64,000 bases of DNA, from the NCBI RefSeq assembly GCF_040750475.1, contig NZ_JABJVY010000018.1, positions 56,351 to 120,350 on the forward strand, read 5' to 3'. A program made the position numbers and the translations under genes. This DNA is from Amorphus sp040750475. Lineage in GTDB: Bacteria; Pseudomonadota; Alphaproteobacteria; Rhizobiales; Amorphaceae. Shown piece after piece: positions 24,696 to 31,983 of the stretch (its first letter is position 1; each line of letters starts with the position of its first letter). The notes beneath the pieces are model-generated. The model worked only from the letters and a program-made list of their open reading frames with translations, had not been told where the DNA came from and ran no database searches.

Positions 24696-25565
24696 TCATG
24701 ATCGTCGACTACGCGCGACCGCCGCCAGGATCTTCTGCGCGGCCCGCTCGTGCGGCTTGTCGACCATCCGTCCGTCGATCGTGACGACCCCGGCTTTCGG
24801 ATCGTCGCGAAAGGCGGAGACAACGCGTTCGGCCCAAGCGACCTCGTCCGGCCCCGGCGTGAACGCACGGTTGACCGGCTCGACATGGCTCGGATGGATC
24901 ACCGCCTTGGCGGCAAACCCGTCGCGCTGGGCCGCGCGCGCCTCCCGCTCCAACCCGTCGAGATTGCCGATGTCGGTGTAGACCGTGTCGATGGCGGCAA
25001 TGCCGGCGGCCGCCGCTCCCATCAGGCACAGATTCCGCGCAAGCCGGAACGGCTCGCAGAGCATGCCGTCGACGATGTTCTCGCTCGCCCCGAGCGAGGC
25101 GGAGAGATCTTCCGCGCCCCACATCAGCCCCCAAAGCCGCGGGCCCGCCGCCTTGTAGGTGCCGAGGCCAAAGACGGCATCCGCCGTTTCCGTCGCCACC
25201 GCGATGATCGAGGTCGCGCCCACCTCATGGCCGGCGGCAGTTTCGAAGGCCGACAGATAGTTCGCCAGGGTAGCGACATCGCCCCCGCAGGTCGATTTCG
25301 GCAACACGATGCCGTCGGGGCGGAGCGGCATGACGGCGGCGAGATCGTCGAGGGTCAGTCCCGTGTCGAGCGCGTTGACGCGCACGAACAGGCGCTGCGC
25401 GGTCCGTTCCGCCTCCAGCATGGCGCGTGTTTCGCCGCGTGCCGACACCTTGGAGGCGGCTGAAACGGAGTCCTCAAGATCGAGGATCAACGCGTCGGCG
25501 GACCCCTGCCTGGCCTTTTCGAACTTGCGCGCGCTGTCGCCGGGGACGAACAGGAAGGAGCGCAT
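24696..25565 (-). CDS. CitE/HpcH family CoA-ester lyase (malyl-, citramalyl- or methylmalyl-CoA lyase type)
   Basis: A 289-residue TIM-barrel lyase that cleaves a 3-hydroxyacyl-CoA with a second carboxylate. Starts MRSFLFVPGDSARKFEKA, the classic CitE-like N-terminus. DALILDLEDSV carries metal-binding acidic residues, then RVNALDTG, IVLPKS, IAVATETADAV (catalytic Glu) and LMWGAEDLSASLGA. The ATG at 25565 overlaps the stop of the hydratase gene, so the two are coupled. After CoA activation, dehydrogenation and hydration by the three preceding gene products, this enzyme would perform the cleavage. It is shorter than and different from typical ethylmalonyl-pathway Mcl1, so citramalyl-CoA lyase-like activity is equally possible. 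Confidence 0.85.
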   Translation of the reverse strand: MRSFLFVPGDSARKFEKARQGSADALILDLEDSVSAASKVSARGETRAMLEAERTAQRLFVRVNALDTGLTLDDLAAVMPLRPDGIVLPKSTCGGDVATLANYLSAFETAAGHEVGATSIIAVATETADAVFGLGTYKAAGPRLWGLMWGAEDLSASLGASENIVDGMLCEPFRLARNLCLMGAAAAGIAAIDTVYTDIGNLDGLEREARAAQRDGFAAKAVIHPSHVEPVNRAFTPGPDEVAWAERVVSAFRDDPKAGVVTIDGRMVDKPHERAAQKILAAVARSRRS

Positions 25566-26020
25566 CACGCCGTCTCCCGCTTGCGCATCATCGCCGAGCG
25601 CCGACACACCGCCACCACGTCGCCATGCTGGTTGAAGCACGTGTGTTCCAGCTCGACGATGCCGACGTCGCCGCGCGACTTGCTTTCGCGCTTTGAGATC
25701 ACCCGGGTCTCCGCGCGCAGCGTATCGCCATGGAAGACCGGCTTGGGAAAGCGCACGTCGCTCATGCCGAGATTGGCGACGGTGGTCCCGAGCGTGGTAT
25801 CCTGCACGCTCATGCCAACCATGATGGACAGCGTGTAGAGGCTGTTGAACAGTCGCTGCCCCCACTCCGTCTTGGCGGCGAAATCCGCATCGATGTGAAG
25901 CGGCTGCGGATTCATCGTCATCAGGCTGAAGGTGGTGTTATCCGCTTCCGTCACCGTCCGCGTGAGCTCGTGACGGAACACGTGATCGACGGTGAAGTCC
26001 TCATAATGTAGGCCGGCCAT
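25565..26020 (-). CDS. MaoC-like (hot-dog) enoyl-CoA hydratase
   Basis: A 151-residue single hot-dog domain protein. The hydratase-2 type motif with Asp and His is in MNPQPLHIDADFAAKTEWGQRLFN, followed by SLYTLSIMVG. Starts MAGLHYEDFTVDHVF at 26020 behind gacagggaggcgcacagacc; the frame extends upstream to 26263, but that is acyl-CoA dehydrogenase sequence in another phase. Expected to hydrate the enoyl-CoA formed by the adjacent dehydrogenase (mesaconyl-, itaconyl- or similar CoA). One domain only, unlike the roughly 340-residue mesaconyl-CoA hydratase of the ethylmalonyl pathway. Confidence 0.86.
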   Translation of the reverse strand: MAGLHYEDFTVDHVFRHELTRTVTEADNTTFSLMTMNPQPLHIDADFAAKTEWGQRLFNSLYTLSIMVGMSVQDTTLGTTVANLGMSDVRFPKPVFHGDTLRAETRVISKRESKSRGDVGIVELEHTCFNQHGDVVAVCRRSAMMRKRETA

Positions 26021-26040
26021 GGTCTGTGCGCCTCCCTGTC

Positions 26041-27207
26041 TCAATAGGATTTTGGAAGGCCGAGCACGCGCTCGGCGACGTAACACAGCGCCAATTGCTG
26101 GCTGACGGGCGCGATCCGGGGCACCATGACTTCGCGCAGGTAGCGCTCGACGTGATACTCCTTGGCGTAGCCGAAGCCGCCATGGGTCATGACCGCGGTC
26201 TCGCAGGCGGTAAACCCCGCCTCGCCGGCCAGATATTTGGCCGCGTTCGCCGCCGCTCCACACGGCAGCCCCTGGTCATATTGCCAGGCAGCCGACATCG
26301 TCATCAGCCAGGCGGCTTCCAGATCCGCCCAACACTTGGCGAGCGGGTGCTGGATCGCCTGGTTCTGCCCGATCGGCCGGTTGAAGACGACGCGCTCCTT
26401 GGCATAGGCAGACGCCCGATTCACCGCGAGCATGCCAAGGCCGACCGCCTCCGCCGCGATCAGGACCCGCTCCGGGTTCATGCCATGGAGGATGTACTCG
26501 AACCCGCGCCCCTCTTCGCCGATCCGGTCGGCCTCGGGGATCTCGAAATCCTCGAAGAAGAGTTCGTTGGAATCGACGGCCTTGCGGCCCATCTTCTCGA
26601 TCTCGCGCACGCGAATGCGCTCACGGTCAAAGTCGGTGTAGAAAAGGCTGAGCCCGCGCGTGGGCTTTTCGACCTCTTCCAATGGCGTGGTCCGCGCAAG
26701 CAGCAGGATCTTGTCGGCAACCTGCGCGGTCGAAATCCACACCTTCTGCCCATTGACCACGTAGCGATCGCCGCGCTTGTCGGCGCGCAACTTGAGCTGG
26801 GTCGTGTTCAGCCCGGTGTTGGGCTCGGTCACCGCGAAGCAGGCCTTCTCCCGCCCCTCGACCATGGGCCGGAGCATGCGCTGCTTCTGCTCCTCCGTGC
26901 CGAACATGGCGATGGGGTTCAGCCCGAAGATGTTGATGTGCAGGGCGGATGCCCCACTCATCCCGGCCCCGGATTCGGCAATCGTCCGCATCATGAGGGC
27001 AGCTTCGGTCACCCCCAGGCCGGAGCCGCCATAGGCCTCGGCGGTGCAGATGCCGAGCCAGCCTTCCCGCGCGAACGCCTCGTAGAAGTCGGTCGGGAAC
27101 CCGCCCTCTTTGTCGCGCGCGAGCCAATAGGCATCGTCGAAGCGCTCGCAGATCCGGGCGACCGCATCGCGAATGGCATCCTGGTCTTCGCTGTAGCCGA
27201 ACTCCAT
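26041..27207 (-). CDS. Acyl-CoA dehydrogenase
   Basis: A 388-residue FAD-dependent acyl-CoA dehydrogenase. Motifs: CFAVTEPNTGLNTTQLKLRA (first family signature), VWISTAQVADKILLLART, MGRKAVDSNELFFEDF, and QAIQHPLAKCWADLEAAWLM. The expected catalytic Glu region follows as MTHGGFGYAKEYHVERYLRE. The start at 27207 (MEFGYSEDQDAIRDAVARIC) is preceded by gaggacggggcc and lies ten bases after the CoA-transferase gene. It is shorter than methylsuccinyl-CoA dehydrogenase (about 550 residues), so a saturated short or branched acyl-CoA substrate is inferred only from operon order. Confidence 0.93.
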   Translation of the reverse strand: MEFGYSEDQDAIRDAVARICERFDDAYWLARDKEGGFPTDFYEAFAREGWLGICTAEAYGGSGLGVTEAALMMRTIAESGAGMSGASALHINIFGLNPIAMFGTEEQKQRMLRPMVEGREKACFAVTEPNTGLNTTQLKLRADKRGDRYVVNGQKVWISTAQVADKILLLARTTPLEEVEKPTRGLSLFYTDFDRERIRVREIEKMGRKAVDSNELFFEDFEIPEADRIGEEGRGFEYILHGMNPERVLIAAEAVGLGMLAVNRASAYAKERVVFNRPIGQNQAIQHPLAKCWADLEAAWLMTMSAAWQYDQGLPCGAAANAAKYLAGEAGFTACETAVMTHGGFGYAKEYHVERYLREVMVPRIAPVSQQLALCYVAERVLGLPKSY

Positions 27208-27217
27208 GGCCCCGTCC

Positions 27218-28453
27218 TCAAGCCTGCTTGCCGTGCGCCGGCGCGTCCACGCCCGGTTCGACACGGCCCAGAACGCCGGCCTCGCGAAGCCGCGCGATCT
27301 CGGCTTCGTCGACACCGATCTCCCTTAGGATTTCTTCGCCATGCTCGCCCTGGCGCGGGGCATAGCGCTCCGGCTCGGCCCTGGTGCGGGACCATGTCGC
27401 CGGCACCGCCATCTGGCGGATCTCCCCTTCGCTCGGATGATCCACCATGTGGAAGAAACCGGTCGCGACGAGGTGAGGATCCTGCAGCACGCCCTCGAAA
27501 TCGTACATCGGCATCGCTGGCACGTCGGCTTCCTCCAGAAGCGCCAGCCACTCCGCCGTGGTTCTGGTCAGGAAGATATCGCCGAGCTCGGCATAGACCG
27601 CGTCAATGTTCGCCATGCGCGCGGAGAAGGACCGAAACCGCGGATCGGCCTCAGGCATATCGGGGCGACCGATCGCCGCGAAGAAGCGGCGCCAGTGGCC
27701 ATCGGTGTAGATCAGCGCGCAGACGTGGCCGTCCTTGGTCTGGTAGGGCCTGCGATCGGGCGAGAGCTGCCGCGCATAGCCGCCCTTGTCCAGCGGGGGC
27801 TCGAAGGTCAGCCCCGACAAGTGATCGCCGAGCACGAAGCTGACCATGGTCTCGAACATCGGGATGTCGACGCGCTGGCCGACGCCGCTGCGGTCGCGCT
27901 CGACGAGCGCCGCCAGGATCGCGTTCACCCCGACCAGCCCGACCACCCGGTCGGCAATCGCCTGCGGGACATAGCGGGGTTTGCCGTCGTTGACCCGGGA
28001 GAACAGGTAGGGAAGCGTCGCCCCACCCTGGATGAGATCGTCATAGGCGGGACGGGCGGCATAAGGTCCGTTTTGGCCATAGCCGAACAGGCCGGCGTAG
28101 ACGATCTTCGGATTGACCGCCGCCACCTCCTCATAGGACAGGCCGAGCCTGCTCATGGCCTGCGGCCGCACATTGTAGACCAGCACGTCGGCGCTTTCGC
28201 ACAGGCGCAGCAGCGCCGCACGGCCTTCCGGCTTCTTCAGATCCAGCGTGATCGACCGCTTGGACCGATTGGCGTTCAGAAACAGCGCCCCCATCCCCTC
28301 ATGCCGGGCCGGACCGATCTGGCGCGCGACGTCCCCATCGGGCGCTTCGACCTTGATGACGTCGGCACCGAAGTCCCCGAGCATCTGGGTCGCATACGGC
28401 CCCATTAGCACCGTGGTCATGTCGACGATCCGTATGCCGCTAAGCGGCCCCAT
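27218..28453 (-). CDS. Class III CoA-transferase (CaiB/BaiF family)
   Basis: A 411-residue formyl-CoA transferase-type enzyme that moves CoA between acids. Typical pattern: LSGIRIVDMTTVLMGPYATQ, LGDFGADVIKVE, FLNANRSKRSITLDL, the catalytic Asp in RPAYDDLIQG, and GQRVDIPMFETM. It is the first gene of the minus-strand unit, with an IclR-type palindrome 21-42 bases before its start codon. Together with the dehydrogenase, hydratase and lyase downstream it forms a complete activate-oxidise-hydrate-cleave route. Confidence 0.93.
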   Translation of the reverse strand: MGPLSGIRIVDMTTVLMGPYATQMLGDFGADVIKVEAPDGDVARQIGPARHEGMGALFLNANRSKRSITLDLKKPEGRAALLRLCESADVLVYNVRPQAMSRLGLSYEEVAAVNPKIVYAGLFGYGQNGPYAARPAYDDLIQGGATLPYLFSRVNDGKPRYVPQAIADRVVGLVGVNAILAALVERDRSGVGQRVDIPMFETMVSFVLGDHLSGLTFEPPLDKGGYARQLSPDRRPYQTKDGHVCALIYTDGHWRRFFAAIGRPDMPEADPRFRSFSARMANIDAVYAELGDIFLTRTTAEWLALLEEADVPAMPMYDFEGVLQDPHLVATGFFHMVDHPSEGEIRQMAVPATWSRTRAEPERYAPRQGEHGEEILREIGVDEAEIARLREAGVLGRVEPGVDAPAHGKQA

Positions 28454-28473
28454 GCGCGTTCTCCAACATTCAA

Positions 28474-28495
28474 TATGTCCATATATATGGACATA
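28474..28495. promoter_or_regulatory. IclR-type palindrome A, CoA-transferase promoter
   Basis: Perfect 22-base palindrome: TATGTCCATAT followed by its mirror ATATGGACATA. It lies just upstream of the CoA-transferase start (28453). A further half-site, TTTGGACAT, is at 28507-28515. It is matched by palindrome B on the regulator side. Confidence 0.7.
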
Positions 28496-28614
28496 AATTC
28501 CAATTATTTGGACATTCTTTCGATTGCAGGTCGAATGTCAATCGGAAGCCTAGCTGCACCGCAGCAATTCCGGGACCGTACGTCCTACGAGCTCGCCGAC
28601 AGAGCGATTGGTAT

Positions 28615-28632
28615 TGTCCATATATGTGGACA
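28615..28632. promoter_or_regulatory. IclR-type palindrome B, IclR gene promoter
   Basis: TGTCCATATATGTGGACA, near-perfect, with the same half-sites (TGTCCATAT) as palindrome A. It sits about 90 bases upstream of the iclR-type start at 28722. The paired sites bracket the divergent promoter region and fit control of both units by the regulator. Confidence 0.7.
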
Positions 28633-28721
28633 TCGAATTTCAAATTGGGTTAGGCGGAAGGTGCGCGGATTCTTGGCTTTGTCGAAACGACAAGGCGTGC
28701 GCAGCGGAGAAAGAGACTTCG

Positions 28722-29495
28722 ATGACCGTGAAACAGGTGGCGAACGTTCTGGACTTGCTGGAATTTTTCGCCGCGCGCGGAAAGCCGGCGAGCCTTGCGG
28801 AAATCGCCCAACACTTCGGGTGGCCACGATCGAGCGCCTTCAACCTGCTTTCGACGCTGGTGGAGCGCGGCTATCTCTACGAGCCGAAACGCCGGGGCGG
28901 CTACTATCCGACCCCGCGCTGGCTGGCGCTCGCACGCGAAATTTCCGCCGCGGAGCCGCTGCCGGACGAGGTGCCAACGCTCTTGCGGGAGCTTGCGAAG
29001 ACGACAGGCGAAACGGTCTGGATCGCTTCGGCAAGCGGCCAACACGCGGTGCTGCTGGAGGTGATTCAATCCGAGCATGCGGTGCGCTACACGGCGGAGG
29101 TGGGCAAGCGCGTGCCTCTTCATGCCACCGCCACCGGCCAGGCGATCATCAGCCAGATGCCGGAGACTCAGCAGGCAAGCGTGCTGCGCAAAGCGGTCTT
29201 CGAGCGCTACTCGGAAGGCACGCCGATGAGCATCGACGCGGTGGAGCAGAGCATTCGACGATCCCTCGCGCGGGGCTGGTTCGAAAGCGCGTCGGCCTTC
29301 AGCCACGATCTGGGCGGCGTCTCCGTGCCCCTCGTTCTGGACGGGCGTGTGTTCTCCTTAACCGTCGCCGGCCCACTCTTTCGGGTCCGCGAGCGCATGG
29401 AGGAGATTGCCGGCGCGCTCCAAAGCGCGGTGAAACGCCACCTTGGAGCCGACTATTTTACGAAGAACGTTCCCAACCTAGCCACGCTGCCCTAG
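28722..29495 (+). CDS. IclR family transcriptional regulator
   Basis: A 257-residue regulator. N-terminal winged helix VANVLDLLEFFAARGKPASLAEIAQHFGWPRSSAFNLL, followed by the IclR effector domain with GQHAVLLEVIQSEHAVRY and LHATATGQAIIS (the highly conserved ATGQA region). The start at 28722 has ggagaaagagacttcg before it; the frame is open to 28608 without a ribosome site. Divergent from the CoA-transferase operon with twin palindromes between. The next gene, the decarboxylase-type enzyme at 29602, is co-directional 106 bases on and may be co-transcribed. Confidence 0.92.
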   Translation: MTVKQVANVLDLLEFFAARGKPASLAEIAQHFGWPRSSAFNLLSTLVERGYLYEPKRRGGYYPTPRWLALAREISAAEPLPDEVPTLLRELAKTTGETVWIASASGQHAVLLEVIQSEHAVRYTAEVGKRVPLHATATGQAIISQMPETQQASVLRKAVFERYSEGTPMSIDAVEQSIRRSLARGWFESASAFSHDLGGVSVPLVLDGRVFSLTVAGPLFRVRERMEEIAGALQSAVKRHLGADYFTKNVPNLATLP

Positions 29496-29601
29496 TCACG
29501 GTGCGACGGGCTAGCCGTTGCAGTCTGCGAGCAACTCTTCGAAGAATTGCAAAGCGACCGTCCGCGCGGGGACAGGGCAAAGGATAACAAGAGGCCGAAC
29601 C

Positions 29602-30360
29602 ATGACATCCGCATTCGCATCCGCCGGCGATCGGCTCGCAAAGACAGGTCACCTACCGACGATTGGCATGATCGTGCCGCCAAAGCCGGACATCGTGCCG
29701 CCGGAGCCGCTCAAGCTTTATCCCGAGGGCGTTCGGTTCCTGGCCAAAGGGCTCGGCCTCACCTCGCTCACGCCGAAAGGATACGATCAAGTCATCGACC
29801 GGATCGCCGAGGCCTCGGCGGAGCTGGCCGAAGAGGGCGCGGACGCGATCGCGCTGATGGGTACGTCGATCAGTTTCTATCGCGGCCACGCCTTCAATGC
29901 CGAACTCGTCGCCTCGATGGAAAAGGCCTCCGGACTGCCGGCCACCACCATGAGCAATGCCGTGATCGACGCGCTCGGGCAACTCGGCGCGCGCAGGCTC
30001 ACCGTCGCCACCGCCTATGGGGACGAGGTAAACCAACGCCTCGCCGATTTTCTACGGGAGAGCGGGTTCGATGTCCTCGCGCTGGAAAGCCTCGGGATCG
30101 TCGACGTCGATGCCGTATTCGGCGTGACGAGCGACGATCTCCTGGCGCTGGGCCGTCGGGCCGCCAAGGCGGCTCCGGACGCCGACGCGATGGTCCTCTC
30201 GTGCGGAGGTCTCAGAACCCTCGCGGTCACCACGCCGCTCGAGCGCGAGACGGGGCGGCCGATCGTCTCCAGTGCGGTCGCGGGGGCATGGGCGGCGGTC
30301 CGCCTGGTCGGACACAACCCTTCGGTCGCCGGCTACGGCCGCCTGCTGGCAGGCGAATAA
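29602..30360 (+). CDS. Arylmalonate decarboxylase-type enzyme (Asp/Glu racemase superfamily)
   Basis: A 252-residue cofactor-free enzyme whose pattern closely follows bacterial arylmalonate decarboxylase, which decarboxylates disubstituted malonates to 2-substituted acetates or propionates. As I recall that family, catalysis uses Cys188 and a dioxyanion pocket with Gly74, Thr75, Ser76 and Tyr126. Here Gly87-Thr88-Ser89 (LMGTSISFYRG), Tyr139 (ATAYGDEVN) and Cys201 (LSCGGL) appear at a constant offset of 13. The superfamily's first catalytic Cys is replaced by Gly87, as in decarboxylases and unlike maleate isomerase or glutamate racemase. TIGMIVPP and LGLTSLTPKGYD also match. The start at 29602 follows gaggccgaacc. 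Expected cytoplasmic. The natural substrate is unknown; neighbours handle dicarboxylates and aryl-type 2-oxo acids. Confidence 0.85.
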   Translation: MTSAFASAGDRLAKTGHLPTIGMIVPPKPDIVPPEPLKLYPEGVRFLAKGLGLTSLTPKGYDQVIDRIAEASAELAEEGADAIALMGTSISFYRGHAFNAELVASMEKASGLPATTMSNAVIDALGQLGARRLTVATAYGDEVNQRLADFLRESGFDVLALESLGIVDVDAVFGVTSDDLLALGRRAAKAAPDADAMVLSCGGLRTLAVTTPLERETGRPIVSSAVAGAWAAVRLVGHNPSVAGYGRLLAGE

Positions 30361-30420
30361 TCTGCGACGCGGCGCCCTCTCGCCCGCAACGCTGAAAGCT
30401 GCGCGCGCCTATCAAAACGC

Positions 30421-30586
30421 GCTCGCTAGACCCGTTCCGCTGTTCTCGGGCTCGCGGAGCGAATCTAAGTTATTGTCTCGACGCGTTTCCGGACGGCCAC
30501 CGGGCTTCCACTTGGCCTGAAATAGATCAGATTCAATAGCTTAAGCATGTCCCGTTCAAATTGATTCAATTTGAACGGGACATGCG
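30421..30586. repeat. RIME-like element with a 19-bp hairpin
   Basis: Fills most of the 226-base gap after the decarboxylase gene. The first ~90 bases (CCGTTCCGC ... CTCGG ... TCTAAGTTATTGT ... GTTTCCGGACGGCC ... GGCTTCCACTTGG) match 50758-50848 closely. The end is a perfect 19-base stem, GCATGTCCCGTTCAAATTG, with a 3-base loop. That stem abuts the stop codon of the FAD oxidoreductase gene and may serve as its 3' end structure. Confidence 0.75.
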
Positions 30587-31966
30587 CTAACCGGCGTGTC
30601 CCATCTTTCCGGGGTTCATGAGGCCATCCGGGTCGAGGGCCGCTTTGATCCGCTTCATCACGTCGACGGCGTCGCCATGTTCCTTACGCATATGCTTGAT
30701 CTTTTCGGTGCCGACGCCGTGCTCGCCGCTCGCCGTGCCGCCCACGGCAAGCGCGCGCTCGATCGCGCGTTCGGCCAGACGATCGGCTTCGGCAAGATGC
30801 TCGGGATCGTCGGGATCGATCAGATAGGCGGTGTGAAAATTGCCGTCGCCGACATGGCCGATGATCTGCCCGGTGAGCGGTGAAGCGTCGATGTCCTCCC
30901 GCGAGGCCAGGATGCTTTCGGCCAGCCGCGAGATCGGCACGCAGATGTCGCCGGTGTAGAGATCGTAGCCAGGCTTGATCGCCTTCGTTGCAAAATAGCT
31001 GTCATGCCGGGCCTGCCAAAGGCGCGCCCGCTCCTCGGGATCCGTCGACCACCGGAAATCTTGGCCGCCATATTCGCGCGTCACCGCCTCCGCGATTTCC
31101 GACTGCTCGGCGACCCAGGCCGGCGTGCCGTGGAACTCGAAAAACAGCGTCGGCGCGACCTTCAAATCCAGCTTGGAGTAGTTGTTCGTCGCCGCAACGG
31201 CGACCTCGTCCATGAATTCCACGCGCGCCACGGGGATGCCGTACTGGACTGTCGCGATCACGGCTTCCACGGCGTCCTTGACGGTCTCGAACGCGCACAC
31301 CGCCGAAGAAACGGTCTCGGGGATCGGATGCAGGCGCATGGTCAACTCGGTGATGATGCCGAGCGTGCCCTCCGCGCCGACGAACAGATGCGTCAGATCG
31401 TAGCCGGTGGACGATTTCTTCGCGCGCGAACCAGTGTGGACAACGGTTCCGTCGGCCAGAACGACGCGCAGGGCCATGACGTTCTCGCGCATGGTGCCAT
31501 AACGCACCGCAGTCGTGCCGGACCCGCGCGTCGACGCCATTCCGCCGAGCGAGGCATCGGCGCCGGGGTCGACGGAGAACATCATGCCGGTGTCGCGCAG
31601 ATGCTCGTTGAGTTGCTTGCGGGTCACGCCCGGCTGAACCACGGCGAGGAAATCTTCCGGGCGAACCTCCACGATCGCATTCATCTCGCGGGTGTCGACC
31701 GAAATCCCGCCGCGAATGGGGATCGTGTGGCCTTCCATGGACGAACCCGCCCCGAATGCCACGATGGGCACCCCCTCGCGCGCGCAGGCCTGCACGATGG
31801 CCTGAACCTCTTCCTCGGTGCGAGGAAAGACGACGGCATCCGGCATTCGGGCCGGCAGCCGCGACATGTCGCGGCTGTGATGCGCGCGGACCGCTTCCGA
31901 GGTAGCGAGGCGATCGCCGAGCAAGGGGCGAAGGGTTTCAACAACCCTGGATGCAGCATCGGACAT
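30587..31966 (-). CDS. FAD-linked 2-hydroxyacid dehydrogenase (GlcD/D-lactate dehydrogenase type)
   Basis: A 459-residue flavoprotein of the VAO/PCMH family. FAD-binding half: VPIVAFGAGSSMEGHTIP, AVVQPGVTRKQLNEHLRDTGM, DASLGGMASTRGSGTTAVRYG and VGAEGTLGIITE. The C-terminal half ends with IIGHVGDGNFHTAYLID and GTASGEHGVGTEK, the pattern of D-lactate/D-2-hydroxyacid dehydrogenases. The ATG at 31966 follows aggggagagacacc, 17 bases after the ThDP-enzyme gene, so both are one operon. It would oxidise a D-2-hydroxy acid to the 2-oxo acid used by the ThDP enzyme; D-mandelate-like substrates are possible given the benzoylformate decarboxylase nearby. Confidence 0.9.
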   Translation of the reverse strand: MSDAASRVVETLRPLLGDRLATSEAVRAHHSRDMSRLPARMPDAVVFPRTEEEVQAIVQACAREGVPIVAFGAGSSMEGHTIPIRGGISVDTREMNAIVEVRPEDFLAVVQPGVTRKQLNEHLRDTGMMFSVDPGADASLGGMASTRGSGTTAVRYGTMRENVMALRVVLADGTVVHTGSRAKKSSTGYDLTHLFVGAEGTLGIITELTMRLHPIPETVSSAVCAFETVKDAVEAVIATVQYGIPVARVEFMDEVAVAATNNYSKLDLKVAPTLFFEFHGTPAWVAEQSEIAEAVTREYGGQDFRWSTDPEERARLWQARHDSYFATKAIKPGYDLYTGDICVPISRLAESILASREDIDASPLTGQIIGHVGDGNFHTAYLIDPDDPEHLAEADRLAERAIERALAVGGTASGEHGVGTEKIKHMRKEHGDAVDVMKRIKAALDPDGLMNPGKMGHAG

Positions 31967-31983
31967 GGTGTCTCTCCCCTCGC

